This document shows, in pieces, positions 23,535 through 35,646 of a stretch of 64,000 bases of DNA. The position numbers and the translations under genes are program-made. Numbering within the stretch: the first letter of the stretch is position 1; every line of letters begins with the position of its first letter. The notes beneath the pieces were generated by a model, which was not told the DNA's origin, did not search any database, and saw only the letters and a list, made by a program, of their open reading frames with translations. This stretch comes from Allium sativum (Eukaryota > Streptophyta > Magnoliopsida > Asparagales > Amaryllidaceae), in NCBI GenBank assembly GCA_030737875.1, contig CM060922.1:753931603-753995602 (forward strand). The letters are read 5' to 3'.

Positions 23535-26500
23535 ATGAGCAGATATACTAGAGGTGCTGGTAGGGGAGCCAACAATGGGAATGCTGCTGACATGAGGACG
23601 ATGTTTACTGACCTCATGAGAGAGATGCTTAGAGATGTACAGAGGGCAGCTCCCAGTGGGGGAAATGGTGGTGGTCCAATAGTGCAGGCGCCAAGAGTCG
23701 ACTTCGCCAAGCTGAATAAGGATTATACTAGTCTTGGTGGGAAGTCATTCCACGGAACGGAGTCGGCTACGGACGTTCAGGATTGGTTGGATAGTTGCGA
23801 ACGTATCTTCGAGGATTTGGGTATCGAGGATGCGATGAAGAGAAAGCTAGCGTCCCGTCAGCTCCAAGGGCGGGCAATGAATTGGTGGAATGCTATAAAG
23901 GCAGCTACTCCCGAAGATCAGATTACTTGGGAGCAGTTTAAGGCTCGCTTTAGTGAGAAGTTCATTCCAGCTGCTCAGAAGTCAGTGTTGTTTAAGAAAT
24001 TCTTGGAGCTCAAGCAGAATGGCAGAGCTGTCTCGGAGTACATTGCTGAATTCGACACTTTGTCAAAGTATGGGTTATCTCTTATTGATACTGCCGAGAA
24101 AAAGAATGAGAAATTCATAACTGGGTTAGATCAGTACTTAGGGGAAAGGCTTATTAACCACATCGATGAGACGTTTGAGTCGATTGTGGGAAAAGCATTA
24201 AGATCAGAGAGTCTCTACCCTAAGCCGAAGACTGAGGTTGCATCCGCAGATGAGCCAAAGCCACAAGTAAGTGGTGGAGGCAAGGGTGGTTCCCAGAATA
24301 AAAGAAAGCAGAACCAGACTAAGGATGGCCAGAAGAAAAAGAATAAACAAGATGTGGAGTGCTTCAGCTGTGGTAAGAAGGGCCATTATGCTAGTAATTG
24401 TCGGGCCAAGCCAGCGGATAGGAAGTGCTTCAACTGTGGCCAAATGGGACATCACAAGGACAAGTGTCCACAGCCCCCTAAAGAAAAGCAAATGGTGAAA
24501 GCATATGCTCTTAATGCTATTCCTTCTTCGTCGAATGCCCCAACAGCGGCGGAGAAGGGAAAGAATGTCGTCATTCAAGGTATGCTTTCTGTTTATGATG
24601 TTCCTGTTAGAGTTTTGTTTGATACCGGAGCTTCCAGTTCTTTCATATCTAGTGACCTGGTAGATAGGTTGGGATTGGAGCCCGAGATTGTCGATAGACC
24701 TTTAGTAGTGACGAACCCGATTGGCGGTTCGACTAGCCTTAGCATGATTTGTCGTAATGTGGTCTTGTCGAGTCATGGATGCATGTTTGTTTGTGATTGC
24801 TTTGTTTTGGGCTTTACTGGGTTTGGCATTATTTTGGGAGTAGATTGGCTCCAAAGATACGGGGTGGTGGTAGACTGTGAGGGCTTGTTGGTGACAGCTA
24901 GAGCGGATGATGGGCGGAGGATAGTGTTTGGTGGTCTACCCAGTAAGGGGGTATTGGCTAGTTTTCTAAACTCCCTCGACATTCCGCATAGTGAGTTGTC
25001 ATGTTTGCCCGTGGTTGGCCAGTATCCGGATGTTTTCGAAGAAGTGACCGGACTACCACCACACCGAGAGATTGAGTTTCGTATTGATTTGGTAAAGGAT
25101 GCCAGGCCTATAGTGATGCCACTTCGTCGTATGGCACCAAGGGAGCAGCAAGAGCTCGAGGTGCAAGTCAGCGATCTTTTGAAGAAGGGATTTATCAGAA
25201 GGAGTGTTTCTGAATGGGGAGCACCAGTTGTGTTTGCTACCAAGGCGGATGGTTCCCTTCGTTTGTGTGTAGACTACCGCGAGTTGAATAAAGTGACGAG
25301 GAAGAATAAGTATCCTCTACCGCGGATAGATGATTTGTTCGATCAGTTGAGTGGCGCGAGAATATTTTCTCAGTTGGATCTCGCGACAGGTTTTCATCAG
25401 CTTAGAGTGGAAGCTGAGAGTATAGCTAAAACGGCATTTCGGACGCCGTCTGGGTTTTATGAGTGGTTGGTCATGCCGTTCGGGCTGACCAATGCCCCAG
25501 CATATTTTGTGGATCTTATGAATAGGGTATTCAGAGATCAGTTGAATAAGTTTGTCCTTGTGTTCGTTGATGATATTTTGGTCTATTCGAGGACAGAGGA
25601 AGAACACAAGGAACATTTAAGAGTAGTGATGGAGGTGTTGAGAAAACACCAATTGAAAGCAAAGTTTTCTAAGTGTCACTTCTGGAAGAGGGAAGTGAGG
25701 TTCTTGGGCCATGTTGTATCAGAGAATGGTATTGCCGTGGACCCAGCAAAGGTGGCTACAGTACAAGATTGGCCTACGCCCAAGAATGCAACAGATGTAA
25801 GAAGTTTCTTAGGGTTAGCTGGATATTATCGTAAGTTTATCCAAGGCTTCTCCAAGATAGCAGCACCATTGACTCAGTTGACCAAGAAGAATCAAGCTTT
25901 TGACTGGGATGAAAGGTGCGAGAATGCATTTAAGAGTCTAAAGGACAAGTTGACAAGCGCACCAGTGTTAGTCATTCCTAAGGGGGATGAAGAGATGACG
26001 GTATACACGGATGCCTGTGGTACCGGACTGGGTGCTGTATTGATGCAAGGCGGTAGGGTTGTAGCTTACGCAAGTCGGCAATTGAAACCGCACGAGAGAA
26101 GATACCCTACCCATGATTTAGAATTGGCAGCAATTGTGTTCGCGTTAAAGATGTGGAGACACTATCTCTTGGGAGAAAGATTTGAGCTGTTTACAGATCA
26201 TAAGTCGTTAAAATATCTCTTCTCCCAGAAGGATTTAAATCTCCGTCAGCAGAGGTGGTTAGAGTTCTTAGCTTCCTATGATTTTGACATCGCATACACA
26301 CCGGGAAAGGGCAATGCGGTGGCTGATGCATTGAGTAGAAGACATGCCAGCTTAGGGGCTATGTTCCTTGAATTGAAGCAACTGGAGTTTATCGCGGGGT
26401 TTGATTTCAGACCAAAGTGCGAATTGGATCCAGGAATGTTAGCAAGTTTGACGATCAGACCCACTTTGATTGAGCGGATCGGCTCTAGTCAGAGGGACGA

Positions 26501-27911
26501 TCCTAACCTATTGGAAATCATCTCCAAGTTAGAGATGGGTATCGACGAGGAGGTGAACAAGTATGGGCTTGATCGAGATAGATGGCTTAGAAAGAATGGA
26601 AAACTTGTTGTACCCAACGTAAATGGATTGAGGGATGAAGTGCTTAGAGAATGTCATCACTCAAAGCTGACTATACACCCCGGTGGTAATAAGATGTATC
26701 GAGATATGAAGCAGACTTACTACTGGGAAGGGATGAAAAGAGACGTTGGGAAGTTTATATCCCAGTGCATGAATTGCCAGCTAGTTAAAGCCGAGCAAAA
26801 GAAGCCTAGTGGGTTGTTGCAACCATTAGAAATTCCCGAATGGAAATGGGAGCAAGTCTCAATGGATTTTATTGATGGTTTACCAAGGACTAGATCGGGA
26901 CACGATAGCATTTGGGTAGTTGTGGATCGACTGACTAAAAGTGCAAGGTTTATACCAGTCAAGTCGACCAGAACGGCAGCTAAGTTAGCAGAATTGTATA
27001 TGAAGTGGGTAGTGAGATTTCATGGAGTACCCAAAAGCATTGTGAGCGACCGAGACCCGTTGTTCACTAGTGGGTTTTGGAAGAGCTTACAAGAGGCTCT
27101 AGGGTCAGAGTTACATCTCAGTACCGCATATCATCCTCAGACCGACGGTCAGACGGAGAGGGTGAACCGTATCTTGGAAGACCTCTTGAGAGCATGTATA
27201 TTGGATTTTGGTGGATCATGGGATGACCATTTGCATCTAGTAGAGTTTGCATATAATAATAGCTACCAATCCAGTATCGGTATGGCTCCGTTTGAAGATT
27301 TGTACGGAAGACCATGCAACTCACCATCATGTTGGATAGAGACTGGCGAGAAGTTTATGCTTGGACCAGATGTGGTGAGGGAAACTTCAGGTAAAATCAA
27401 GACCATTCAACAACGAATGAAGGCTGCCCAAGATAGACAGAAGAGTTATGCTGATAAGAGGAGAAGGGACTTAAAATTCTCCGTTGGCGACTTGGTGTTT
27501 GTCAAGATTTCTCCGTTGAAGAGCGTAATACGATTTGGCAGGAGAGGCAAGTTGGCACCAAGATTCGTTGGCCCATTCCCTGTTCTCGAACTAGTCGGGA
27601 ATTTGGCATATAGAATTGACTTACCAGAGAAGATGGCGGGAGTTCATAACGTATTTCATGTTTCCCAATTAAGGAAGTTCGTTCACGACTCAGATATGAC
27701 TATTTCACCTGATCAGTTAGAGGACTTCGAAGTAGAACCCGAAGCGGTTGGGAACCGCAAGCCGGCCCGTATTGTCGAGCACGACATGAAGCAACTTCGA
27801 AGGAAGGCGGTGAAGCTAGTCAAGGTACAGTGGAGAGTGGACGAGAGTGATTGTACTTGGGAGACAGAGGAGGACATTAGGAAGACGCATCCAGAACTCT
27901 TTGCCTGGTAA
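23535..27911 (+). CDS. Tekay gag-pol polyprotein with chromodomain
   Basis: An open frame of 1458 codons from the first ATG after the primer site that gives a gag-like N-terminus ([11 protein letters not shown]). The frame is open further left into the LTR, but that stretch is not gag-like. Domains: capsid-like gag (about 60-230); two CCHC zinc knuckles (Cys276, Cys298); aspartic protease with DTGASS (Asp363); RT with FVDD at about 677-680; RNase H with YTDACG (Asp826); integrase HHCC zinc finger (Cys pair from 1078); DD35E core with Asp1111, Asp1172 and Glu1208; a GPF/Y-like module; and a C-terminal chromodomain (about 1400-1457). Gag packages the RNA, pol copies and integrates it, and the chromodomain is thought to direct integration to marked chromatin. 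No stop or frameshift was seen, so the protein is probably functional and could also act on related non-autonomous elements. Confidence 0.95.
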   Translation: MSRYTRGAGRGANNGNAADMRTMFTDLMREMLRDVQRAAPSGGNGGGPIVQAPRVDFAKLNKDYTSLGGKSFHGTESATDVQDWLDSCERIFEDLGIEDAMKRKLASRQLQGRAMNWWNAIKAATPEDQITWEQFKARFSEKFIPAAQKSVLFKKFLELKQNGRAVSEYIAEFDTLSKYGLSLIDTAEKKNEKFITGLDQYLGERLINHIDETFESIVGKALRSESLYPKPKTEVASADEPKPQVSGGGKGGSQNKRKQNQTKDGQKKKNKQDVECFSCGKKGHYASNCRAKPADRKCFNCGQMGHHKDKCPQPPKEKQMVKAYALNAIPSSSNAPTAAEKGKNVVIQGMLSVYDVPVRVLFDTGASSSFISSDLVDRLGLEPEIVDRPLVVTNPIGGSTSLSMICRNVVLSSHGCMFVCDCFVLGFTGFGIILGVDWLQRYGVVVDCEGLLVTARADDGRRIVFGGLPSKGVLASFLNSLDIPHSELSCLPVVGQYPDVFEEVTGLPPHREIEFRIDLVKDARPIVMPLRRMAPREQQELEVQVSDLLKKGFIRRSVSEWGAPVVFATKADGSLRLCVDYRELNKVTRKNKYPLPRIDDLFDQLSGARIFSQLDLATGFHQLRVEAESIAKTAFRTPSGFYEWLVMPFGLTNAPAYFVDLMNRVFRDQLNKFVLVFVDDILVYSRTEEEHKEHLRVVMEVLRKHQLKAKFSKCHFWKREVRFLGHVVSENGIAVDPAKVATVQDWPTPKNATDVRSFLGLAGYYRKFIQGFSKIAAPLTQLTKKNQAFDWDERCENAFKSLKDKLTSAPVLVIPKGDEEMTVYTDACGTGLGAVLMQGGRVVAYASRQLKPHERRYPTHDLELAAIVFALKMWRHYLLGERFELFTDHKSLKYLFSQKDLNLRQQRWLEFLASYDFDIAYTPGKGNAVADALSRRHASLGAMFLELKQLEFIAGFDFRPKCELDPGMLASLTIRPTLIERIGSSQRDDPNLLEIISKLEMGIDEEVNKYGLDRDRWLRKNGKLVVPNVNGLRDEVLRECHHSKLTIHPGGNKMYRDMKQTYYWEGMKRDVGKFISQCMNCQLVKAEQKKPSGLLQPLEIPEWKWEQVSMDFIDGLPRTRSGHDSIWVVVDRLTKSARFIPVKSTRTAAKLAELYMKWVVRFHGVPKSIVSDRDPLFTSGFWKSLQEALGSELHLSTAYHPQTDGQTERVNRILEDLLRACILDFGGSWDDHLHLVEFAYNNSYQSSIGMAPFEDLYGRPCNSPSCWIETGEKFMLGPDVVRETSGKIKTIQQRMKAAQDRQKSYADKRRRDLKFSVGDLVFVKISPLKSVIRFGRRGKLAPRFVGPFPVLELVGNLAYRIDLPEKMAGVHNVFHVSQLRKFVHDSDMTISPDQLEDFEVEPEAVGNRKPARIVEHDMKQLRRKAVKLVKVQWRVDESDCTWETEEDIRKTHPELFAW

Positions 27912-28033
27912 GATTTTGACTCCGATTTAGTTTTCCGCATGCTAGGATAGGCTTGTTTGCTTGTTTTGCATGTTTGATTGTTGTATGTGGTTGTTAGGCA
28001 TGCAGGATCTTTTGTATGTTTTGGGTTAAGGAA

Positions 28034-28066
28034 TTTCGGGGGCGAAATTTCTTAAGGGGGGGAGAG
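28034..28066 (+). other. Tekay polypurine tract and adjacent palindrome
   Basis: TTTCGGGGGCGAAATTTC, with self-complementary arms, is followed by AAGGGGGGGAGAG ending just before TGTAAC of the 3' LTR. The purine run primes plus-strand synthesis; the arrangement is typical of this lineage. Confidence 0.88.
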
Positions 28067-30631
28067 TGTAACGACCCGCATTCTACGCATCATAGGATCA
28101 TAGAATATTTATTTCTGTCACATACGAAGTCGTATGGTCATGTAACTTTGGGGAACGACTATTGGGGTCATTTCCCATGTTCATGATTTTTCCCGATTTT
28201 TTAAATGACCATTTTACCCCTAGTTATCACTGTTTTGGCCATAACTTTTGACTGGAAAGGAATTTTGACCTGAAACCACTTCCATTGGCTCCGGATGATG
28301 GTTTCTCTTTCCGTAGAGTGGTCACATTAGCCAAACGGACTCACCGTTTGGGAGATATGGCTGAAACAAGTTTCAGATGGTGAAAAACAGCTTAATTGGG
28401 CTTAAACGGGTGATTAGCAGCTAAGCCCAAGGGGAATTTCGGGTTTAGGGGGATATAGGTGCTGATTAGGGTTAGAAAACATTTCTTTAGACATTTTCCA
28501 GCCGCCACTTTCATTCCTCTTGATCTAGCCATGGCCTCCACTCTCTAAATCTCTCTAAAACACCCAAAAATCACCTTCTAATTGAAGATTAGGCTTAGCA
28601 AACATTAAATTAAGAAGAAAAAGCACCAAAGCATGGTTGGAGCTGCTGTATAAGATTGGGAACAGCGCCAAATCAGAGAATATTTCAGTTTTGGGGTTTT
28701 AGTTGTGGCCAAGGTGAGTGATAGCATCATTTTGACACTAATTACGGTTAATTAAGGGTAATTAGTGGAGATTAGCGAATTTATACACTAATAAATTCTG
28801 GAAAAATGTTTAGAAATTCGTAAATAATATTTTATGCCTCTGTTAGAAATTTGGTTCGATTTGATTAAGTTTTGTTAACCCTATGATTAGTTTTACTTAA
28901 ACATGCTTAAGGGAAAAATAAGGGGTTTTGGGCACACTTGATCTATTTTGACATATGAATTCGTTGTTTTGGTGTTTGTGGTTAGTTTGCTATGTTGTTA
29001 TGACTATTTGACATGAATTGTGATTGATTAGAATAGTTAGATCTGTCAAAAACGTCGTCGAACGGCGTAAACAAGTTGCTGGAAAGTTGCAGAAAACTGC
29101 AGGGTATCTAACCGGATCGGATCGGGTAGGGGATCGGATCAGACATATCCGAACCGGACCGGGGCGTGGTACTTTCTGGAGCATGACGTGAAGAGGCAAC
29201 AAGGAAGGCCTGGTCGGATCGGAGGGGCGTAGCGTGGGATCGGAAGAGACAAGGAGGACTGAAGTGGAGGAAAGAGGAGCATGGATACCATATTCCGAAC
29301 CGAACTGAGGGCAATACCCGAACCGAACTGATGCTGACGAGACGGAGACATTCAAGCTATGGGGTATCCGAACCGAGCCGCTTCAGAATCATCGAACCGA
29401 ACCGCATGAGGGAGAGCACCGAACCGAACCGCGTGAGGGAGAAGGACCCGAACCCAGAGGATGGTGGCACTCCGAATCGAACCTGGAAACGTATCCGAAC
29501 CGAACCGAGCATGGGAAACTGGACGTGTACTTTTACTACTTTGTGATGACTCTTCTGAAGACCAACTCCAATTCGACCAAACCCGAGATGCAAAGGAAGT
29601 CCAAATGAGGAGTTAGAGCTCAAGATTCAGATGGGAATCAACGAGTTCGCTTCATGGTTGGGCTTTGCTGCGGGACGCGTGCCAAGGAGTTATCGATGTC
29701 TATAGCTTAGGACCACTATGGTAGGAGGTACGAAGGCGGATTCAGGGCCATTATGGTATCGGTAGAACCAAGGGCTACGACCAATGAAGTGGGTCATTGA
29801 AATGTTTGGTCATGACTCCAAGTGTTTGGCTTGGTCATAGCAGGGTTTCTACAAGTCGGGATTCGTCGTTGCCTCAGTTTGTCTAGTGTTCCAAAGTGGT
29901 AGATGTCGTATGCTTTACGCACTGAATGAGAGATGTGAGGATGGTCGCTATGGATGATTTGCTTGCTATCATTGTGACATGCACACCCCACCCCCGTATT
30001 CTTACACTATTTATTATGGCACCTTAGAGCATTGTACGGTATGTGGTACTAACTCTTTGGTTGCAGGTCCAGGTTCAGGTATGGTTTAGTATACCTGTTA
30101 TTATTCTGTTTAGATGCTTATCGCTCATACTAGGCTTTATGTCTGACCCAGAGTTTTATGTCTCTTCTTATTACTCTGGGTGCTCACACGAGCAGACTAG
30201 AGACAGGTTAGCTGGTGATGCACGGGTAGATGATCCGGAGACGAGCAGGAGGCTTCCACGTAATATATATATATAGTATTCTCCCTGTGTTGTCGAAGAT
30301 CACTGCTTGGGCATTGGTGGTGTATCTTCCACTTTAGCTTTCTTTTGTTTAGAGACAGTAAATTTGGAAAGTTGTAATAAGCTGTAATTGGATTTCCGCT
30401 GCTCTGATGTTGACATTGATTATTAGTTATCAGCTTATGTACTGTCTCACCTGTTTCATGTCAAGTATGTTATTATTATATTTTATTCCATGCGCTGTGA
30501 GACATTTTACAGGTTCTTTGATTAGTTCATTCTCTTCTTTCTTTTCTTCTGACGACCGTTCTGTGCTAGCTGGGCATGTGTACAGCGCACTTTCGGAGGA
30601 AATGCAGGCTGGTGCGGGACGGGCCGTCACA
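28067..30631 (+). repeat. 3' LTR of Tekay element, 2565 bp
   Basis: Near-identical to 20761-23330. It ends CCGTCACA at 30631, followed by the TTTTG duplication. It keeps the splice-donor-like and acceptor-like sites of the 5' LTR. Confidence 0.95.
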
Positions 30632-31413
30632 TTTTGCCTCGGTTCATAGATGGAAATCCAATTTCCAAATACGTGACATTTGCGGTTTTAATTGTAGAAC
30701 TAGTATGGCGACATGATATATGGTACCCATGCCGCCTATGATTGATATTTATGATTTGAAATTGTTTTGACACTATACACTTATAGTAGTATCAAATGAT
30801 TTGTTTTAAACGTAATAAGCATGTTTGGCTATTATAAGGGAAAACCCTATCCTCGGCTGTGTTGCATTGTGTGATGGGACCTGGGTCTTATAATAGCTTC
30901 ATTTTTAGAAAAGCATTGCGTTGTTTACTTATATGCACTGGTGTTCTTGGGAGGAAACCCGTTCCGTGTTATACGGCGTGGTCCCTTGATTTACCTATCT
31001 TTAAAATAAAGATTAATAACTGTTTTAGTTCTCACACCAGTCCCATGACTGACCTGGAGTTTATTGTTTTAACCTAAACTCTGGGTGCCCCTATTTTCCG
31101 CACGGGCAGCTTGTAGTTTTGGTTTTGCAGATTTATATTCACAGGATCCTGGTTTACAGCTGGAACGATATCCGGAAAGCTTTGTATCCGTATATCTCTT
31201 CTAGTTGTGTATTGTATTATTTTCCGCTGCTATGTAATTTATTGTAATCTCTGGTATTTCTGTGTAATATTTATTCATTTATACTCTGTATATTCTTGTA
31301 ATCTGATGCATTGTTGTAAGATACAATGAAATGTTCTTTTATATGCATTCTTTTGTGGCTTGTTCTCGAACTATCTGCCGCTTTCCTTTACGGGGAAGTT
31401 ACGGGTTTTCACA
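30632..31413 (+). repeat. 3' LTR of giant-LTR element, right part
   Basis: After the TTTTG duplicate, sequence resumes collinear with 12541-13322 of the 5' LTR, including TTTTGCAG (near 31127) and the terminal TTTTCACA. CCCAA at 31414-31418 closes the target duplication of the giant element. Confidence 0.93.
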
Positions 31414-34272
31414 CCCAAAGGGATTAATGGATCATCAGGATGGTATTCCTCAACTCCGGAGGTCTTGGGCTCTACAGCTGAGCTCGAACCTTCGTCAGCC
31501 TTGCTTTTGCCCTTAGCCAGGGCTCTCTCCTTTTCCATTTCTGCTTGAATTAGACGACGGCCTTCTGCCAGATCCTCGGGCTCGTTATCCCTCAGGATGG
31601 TCTTCATCAGCTCATCTTCGTCAATCTCTTCAACTCCCAATCTCTTCTTCTCACCCTCAACGATGGCATCCCATAAATTGGCTAAAGTAACGTGGTAGTC
31701 CGGGATCCACGAGATGTTACGGGTTTTGAGGACATGTCCGAGGAAGTCAAAAATCATCTCTTCGAACCCTTCGATATCATTCTCTCTCTCTAGGAGCTTG
31801 TTGTTAGAAGCAGTAGCCATTTCAATGGCACTTTCAACATTCTTTTCGGCAAGAGCCGCGCGCCTCTTTGCATCCGCGACTTGATCATTTAAAATCACCT
31901 TTTCCGCTTCAGCCAAAGCTAGACTTTCTTTCAAACTTGCTTTTTCTGCCTCCCTAGCAGCTCTCTCAGCTTCAAAATGGTCTTGTGTTGTCTTCAACTC
32001 AATGTTGGCCATTTTAAGATCTTCTACCTCCTTCTTTAAGGCCATTTTCTCTTGACTATTTGAGTCAAGTTCCGAATGAAAGCGTTTCTTAGAATTCTCC
32101 AATTCGGTCTTGTAATTTTCAGCATCTCTCCACGCTAAGGCGAGTTGGGATTGAGCATCTTCCAAGTCCTTCTCCATCTTCGTCCTGGCCCTCTCGTTGT
32201 TATCAATCCTCACCTTGGATCTATGTGCTTCCATTTCGAGCGTTCGAATGACTTCTGAAAGATTAACCGCATGTTTCTTCATCATTTCATACTGCCTGGC
32301 TACATGGCGAATGTGCCCGACGACTTCATTATCCCAGTTCCTAGGGACTGGTTCCAAGGCTGGAACAAACGTCATCCTTTCAAAGAAGATGTTGGGGAAT
32401 TGTTCCCGCAACTTTTCCAGCCTACCTTGAGTCTCGGGACCATGGATGTAATCTCGTGACTCGGGGGCAGCCAATTCTGGCTGGCTGGAAGGGACAATGT
32501 CACTCCTCTCCTTTTCAGAATCTTTGATTGGATCCTTGCTTTTATCCTTAGGCTCATAGTGTCTTTTTGACGACCTACTGTGAGAGGATGCACTCTTCGG
32601 AGGAGTTAACTCTTTAGGAAGTTGTTTTCCCCCTGCAGGAGCTACCGGATAACTGGGAAGCTTGCCAGAAGTCGATTTTGATGGAGACCGGGGTTGTGAA
32701 GAAGTAGGCTTGTGAGAAAGGCCGCGAGAGCGCTCGGTACTCGGATGGAGACTGGGAGTGCTTTCACGAAGAGAGCGATAAGAATAAGACCGCCTGCGAG
32801 ACATCTTTCCTGCAAAGGAGAAAAGAGCATATTAAAACATTGGATACTGTTGATATAAAAGTGTAGGGTCAGACAGTGCATGTGATTTGTGCATCCCATA
32901 TAATTCCCCCTAACAGACCCGGGCCTGAAGTCAGGCTCATCTGAGTAGTCTCTTGTCCTCTAATTGGAACGGTGGTCTCCTCAGAAGCAGGGAAAAATGG
33001 CTCCCCTTCAAAGTCCCCCTCTGTGTATACATCATCGGGCAAAGGAATTTTGCTCAGCTCTTTAAATAGTTGTTCTTCTGTCAAATCATCGGGAGCAGCA
33101 GGTTCGATCGGAAGAGAAGCCCTCGAGGGGAAACCCCCCTGAGAAACTGGGATTTTCTTGGACTTGTCACCACGGGCCTCATCCCCTCTATATATGTTCA
33201 GGTCCTCGTCGTCCTGGATGATTATCGGGTAAGGACTCTTACGGAATTTAGTTGTTTCTACTGCCCGTGATGTTCCCTCTTCCTCCGTTGGGGGCACGTA
33301 TTTGTAGGGTTTGCCGCCAGCACCAAGTCCAAATCTTACATCAGAAGGCGATGCTTATGAAGATTCTCGTCAGTGATGCACTTCTTGATCCTTAGAAAAT
33401 CGGATCTGCTTTGTAGAAGAATAGACAATCGATTATTGTATAACAAGCCTTCCGTCTTGGGAAAAACGTGATCTGCTTAAAACAAAAAAGAAGGGAGGAT
33501 GTTAATGCTTCGATTTCTTAAACAAGATATTCAGTCAAAAGATTAAAGTTTACTTGATTTAAGCCATCTCCTTGAGCACCCAGCCTGTCTCTTTATATAG
33601 AACCAATCAGACTTGGGATCCCCTATATTGCTGTATCCATCATACAGAACCTTCCTGTTCGCTACCGACTCGAAGAAAGAGAAATTTGGGGTTGCCGAGG
33701 AGCGATGCTTGAAAAGATAAAAGAATGTTAAATCTTTAAATGTGAGCTCGGTATGCAGGATCTCCGCGTATGCAATATATAGGGTGTATAGAGACGCGTA
33801 GGCGTTAGGATGAAGCTGCATCGGAGCGATACCCAGTCGTTTTAAGGTCTCAATGACGATTGGAGGAAACGGAGGAATAGATCCTACCAAGCACATGATT
33901 TGGCTGACTGCCATATACCCTTCCGGAGCTAAGTGGGGTCTATCTTTGCTAACGGGTGTCCTCACATCATCCCAAGGGATCCCATGTCTCAGGTAAATTC
34001 TTTTAAGTTTTATGTCATCGGTTTAGATGCTAAAGAATCAGAAAATTTCTCTATCCCGAGCGCGCCAGGAATCTCATCGGGAGCTCGCCTGTCTGCTTCA
34101 GACTCTTCACTAAGTGAGGTACTGTCAGATGGATCCGATTCCGTTGCCTCGTATTCGGATCCAGAATCTTCACCCTCTGGGTTAATCGGAGAGACCTCGG
34201 GGTTGTGTCGCTCAGGAACCTCGGACTCCGTTTCTATGACGGATCTTGAAGATGAATGATTATCCGACATTA
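31414..34272 (-). pseudogene. Tat antisense extra ORF, N-terminal and coiled-coil part
   Basis: Read on the minus strand. Just after a splice-acceptor-like CCTAAACAG (34273) lies ATG at 34270-34268, then an acidic Ser/Glu-rich segment. A domain at about 34020-33543 (motifs PWDDVRTPV, LGIAPMQLHPNAYA, FKDLTFFYLF) resembles the plant putative gypsy-type transposon domain Transposase_28. A linker segment follows (33297-32869). After an acceptor-like TTTGCAG near 32812 comes a long open stretch (32804-31414) rich in Ser/Arg/Lys, then a Glu/Lys coiled coil. The frame shifts by one base near 34019 and again near 33350, so it is probably a broken copy. The long 3' exon is still open and continues in frame at 6115 after the nested insertion. 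Exon borders are my estimate; the function is unknown. Confidence 0.75.
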
Positions 34273-35052
34273 CTGTTTAGGCGAAGAAACATGAGAAATA
34301 AGATTAAAACAACCCGTCCCTCCAGTGTGTGCAAGTGCCGGTGCGTGTGCCTGTGCGTGCATTAAAGAAAAGTACCAAGGACAACAAAGTCATCTAGACA
34401 TTGGTCGTTGTTCGACTGATAGATTATGCATTTGTTCAGTTCAATCTGGAATGTTCGTCTCAAAGGCTCTAACCTAACTGTTCATCGATTTGTTAGAGCT
34501 GCGTTATTTGGTCAACGTGTGCATCAGATCGTTCGTCAGTCGGATCGCAGGACAGGTCCGGATCGCAACATATGAACGAATCGTGCTGAAGGACTCATTA
34601 CGCGGAAAGGTGCAAGCTCGTAGAAAGGCTTTGAATCGTGAAGCGTGCCATTCCATCCAAACGGATCGCTATGGTATCTTGACGATCCGCTTCGCCTCCT
34701 ATTCTCCACGATCCGAAGCTCCTCACTTCCCGCGACCCGATCCTTTAGCTGAATCTATGCTTTGTCCTCATCCCTCCGAACCCTCGCCTTGCCAACGAAA
34801 CGCACCGAACTGCTTCCTCTCCCTCTTCCCTGAACCTCGCATCACCACGAACCAATGCTCCCTTCCGATCTGATTCCTCCTTCTTCTCCCTCGCCTCTTC
34901 CTCATCACTTCTCCTCGATTTGTCACGCAAGCACCTGAACCCATCAACCATCGCGGATGCGATCTCAAACATCACTAATTTTCTCATTTTTTCTTCTTAG
35001 ATTCCAGAAAAACAAGTGAAAAATCGTGTGAGAATGATTTTGGCGAAATTAC
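34273..35052 (-). other. predicted leader intron of the antisense gene
   Basis: On the minus strand a donor, AAAG before GTAATT (exon ends at 35053), and an acceptor, CCTAAACAG ending at 34273, bracket 780 bp just before the ATG. An ORF on the plus strand here (34490-34873) is low complexity and I do not call it. Confidence 0.5.
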
Positions 35053-35181
35053 CTTTCTTAAATTAGGAAGAACAATCGTATTTTTGGAAGGAGGAATTAG
35101 GGTTTTTATCTCGAGAAAAATAGGCGGCACGTTGCTGAAAGAAGAAGAAGGAGAAAAGTGAAGTGAGGATCGATTTATATA
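35053..35181 (-). promoter_or_regulatory. TATA box and leader of the antisense gene
   Basis: The minus strand reads GCCTATATAAATCGATCC (TATA at 35181-35173), followed by a CT-rich leader with TTCTCC and CTTCTTC runs up to the splice donor at 35052. This is a good plant core promoter pointing into the antisense ORF, separate from the LTR promoter. Confidence 0.6.
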
Positions 35182-35646
35182 GGCAAAAGGGGCGACCGTT
35201 AGTCTCCCCCTTTTTGTCTTATTCGATCCATGAAAGTTGATGGGCCACGAACCAAAGCCCATCGCATCACGAACCAAAAGCCTACCTCGTTCTGTAAAGA
35301 GGCCCAAGTGCTCACCAAAGGACGAAGCGAATAACTCGCTAACGGACCGTGACTCTCCCGTGCGATACGAACCGATAAATGACCAACAGGAATGAAAATT
35401 CAAAAAATGCACCTGATAGATTCGATGATGAAGACTTTGAAAGATCCCAGAAAAGAATTGTCCAATAAACAGGGAAAGTATGAAAGATCTATCCGATGTT
35501 TACAGCAAGCAAAGAAACAACTTTTCGTAAATGATATGGCCTTTCGGATAGACACTACCACTGATTTGCATCTCTTTAAGAAAAGACGTTTTTATAGTTT
35601 CGAAGCATGTTCCATCATCAATAAAACATACTTCGAGGGGCCAAAT

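Larger units (their letters stand above)
20761..30631 (+). mobile_element. intact Tekay-lineage chromovirus (Ty3/gypsy)
   Basis: A complete element of 9871 bp: 5' LTR 20761-23330, primer site 23332-23344, one gag-pol frame 23535-27911, polypurine tract, 3' LTR 28067-30631. The duplication TTTTG flanks it (20756-20760, 30632-30636). By eye the LTRs differ by about seven substitutions and two indels, roughly 0.3%, so the insertion is very recent. All proteins needed for transposition look intact. It sits in the 3' LTR of the giant-LTR element in the same orientation. Confidence 0.96.
6116..31413 (+). mobile_element. giant-LTR non-autonomous retrotransposon (7.2-kb LTRs, about 1-kb interior), split by a Tekay element
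   Basis: The ends are TGTAACAACCCG and TTTTCACA, flanked by the perfect 5-bp duplication CCCAA (6111-6115, 31414-31418). The 5' LTR is 6116-13322, the interior 13323-14353, and the 3' LTR 14354-31413 with the Tekay element 20761-30631 inside it. Without that insertion the 3' LTR is about 7.18 kb and the whole element about 15.4 kb. The interior has a tRNA-iMet primer site and a polypurine tract but no gag or pol, so the element is non-autonomous. Over the first 1.3 kb I count roughly 17 substitutions between LTRs (about 1.3%), older than the Tekay insertion. LTR starts, primer site and polypurine block resemble those of the Tekay element inside it. It differs from classical LARDs, where the interior is the large part. 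Confidence 0.93.

Noticed and set aside
34490..34873. 127-codon plus-strand ORF
   Set aside because: Lies in the predicted antisense leader intron, low-complexity CT-rich sequence, overlapped by open frames on the other strand.
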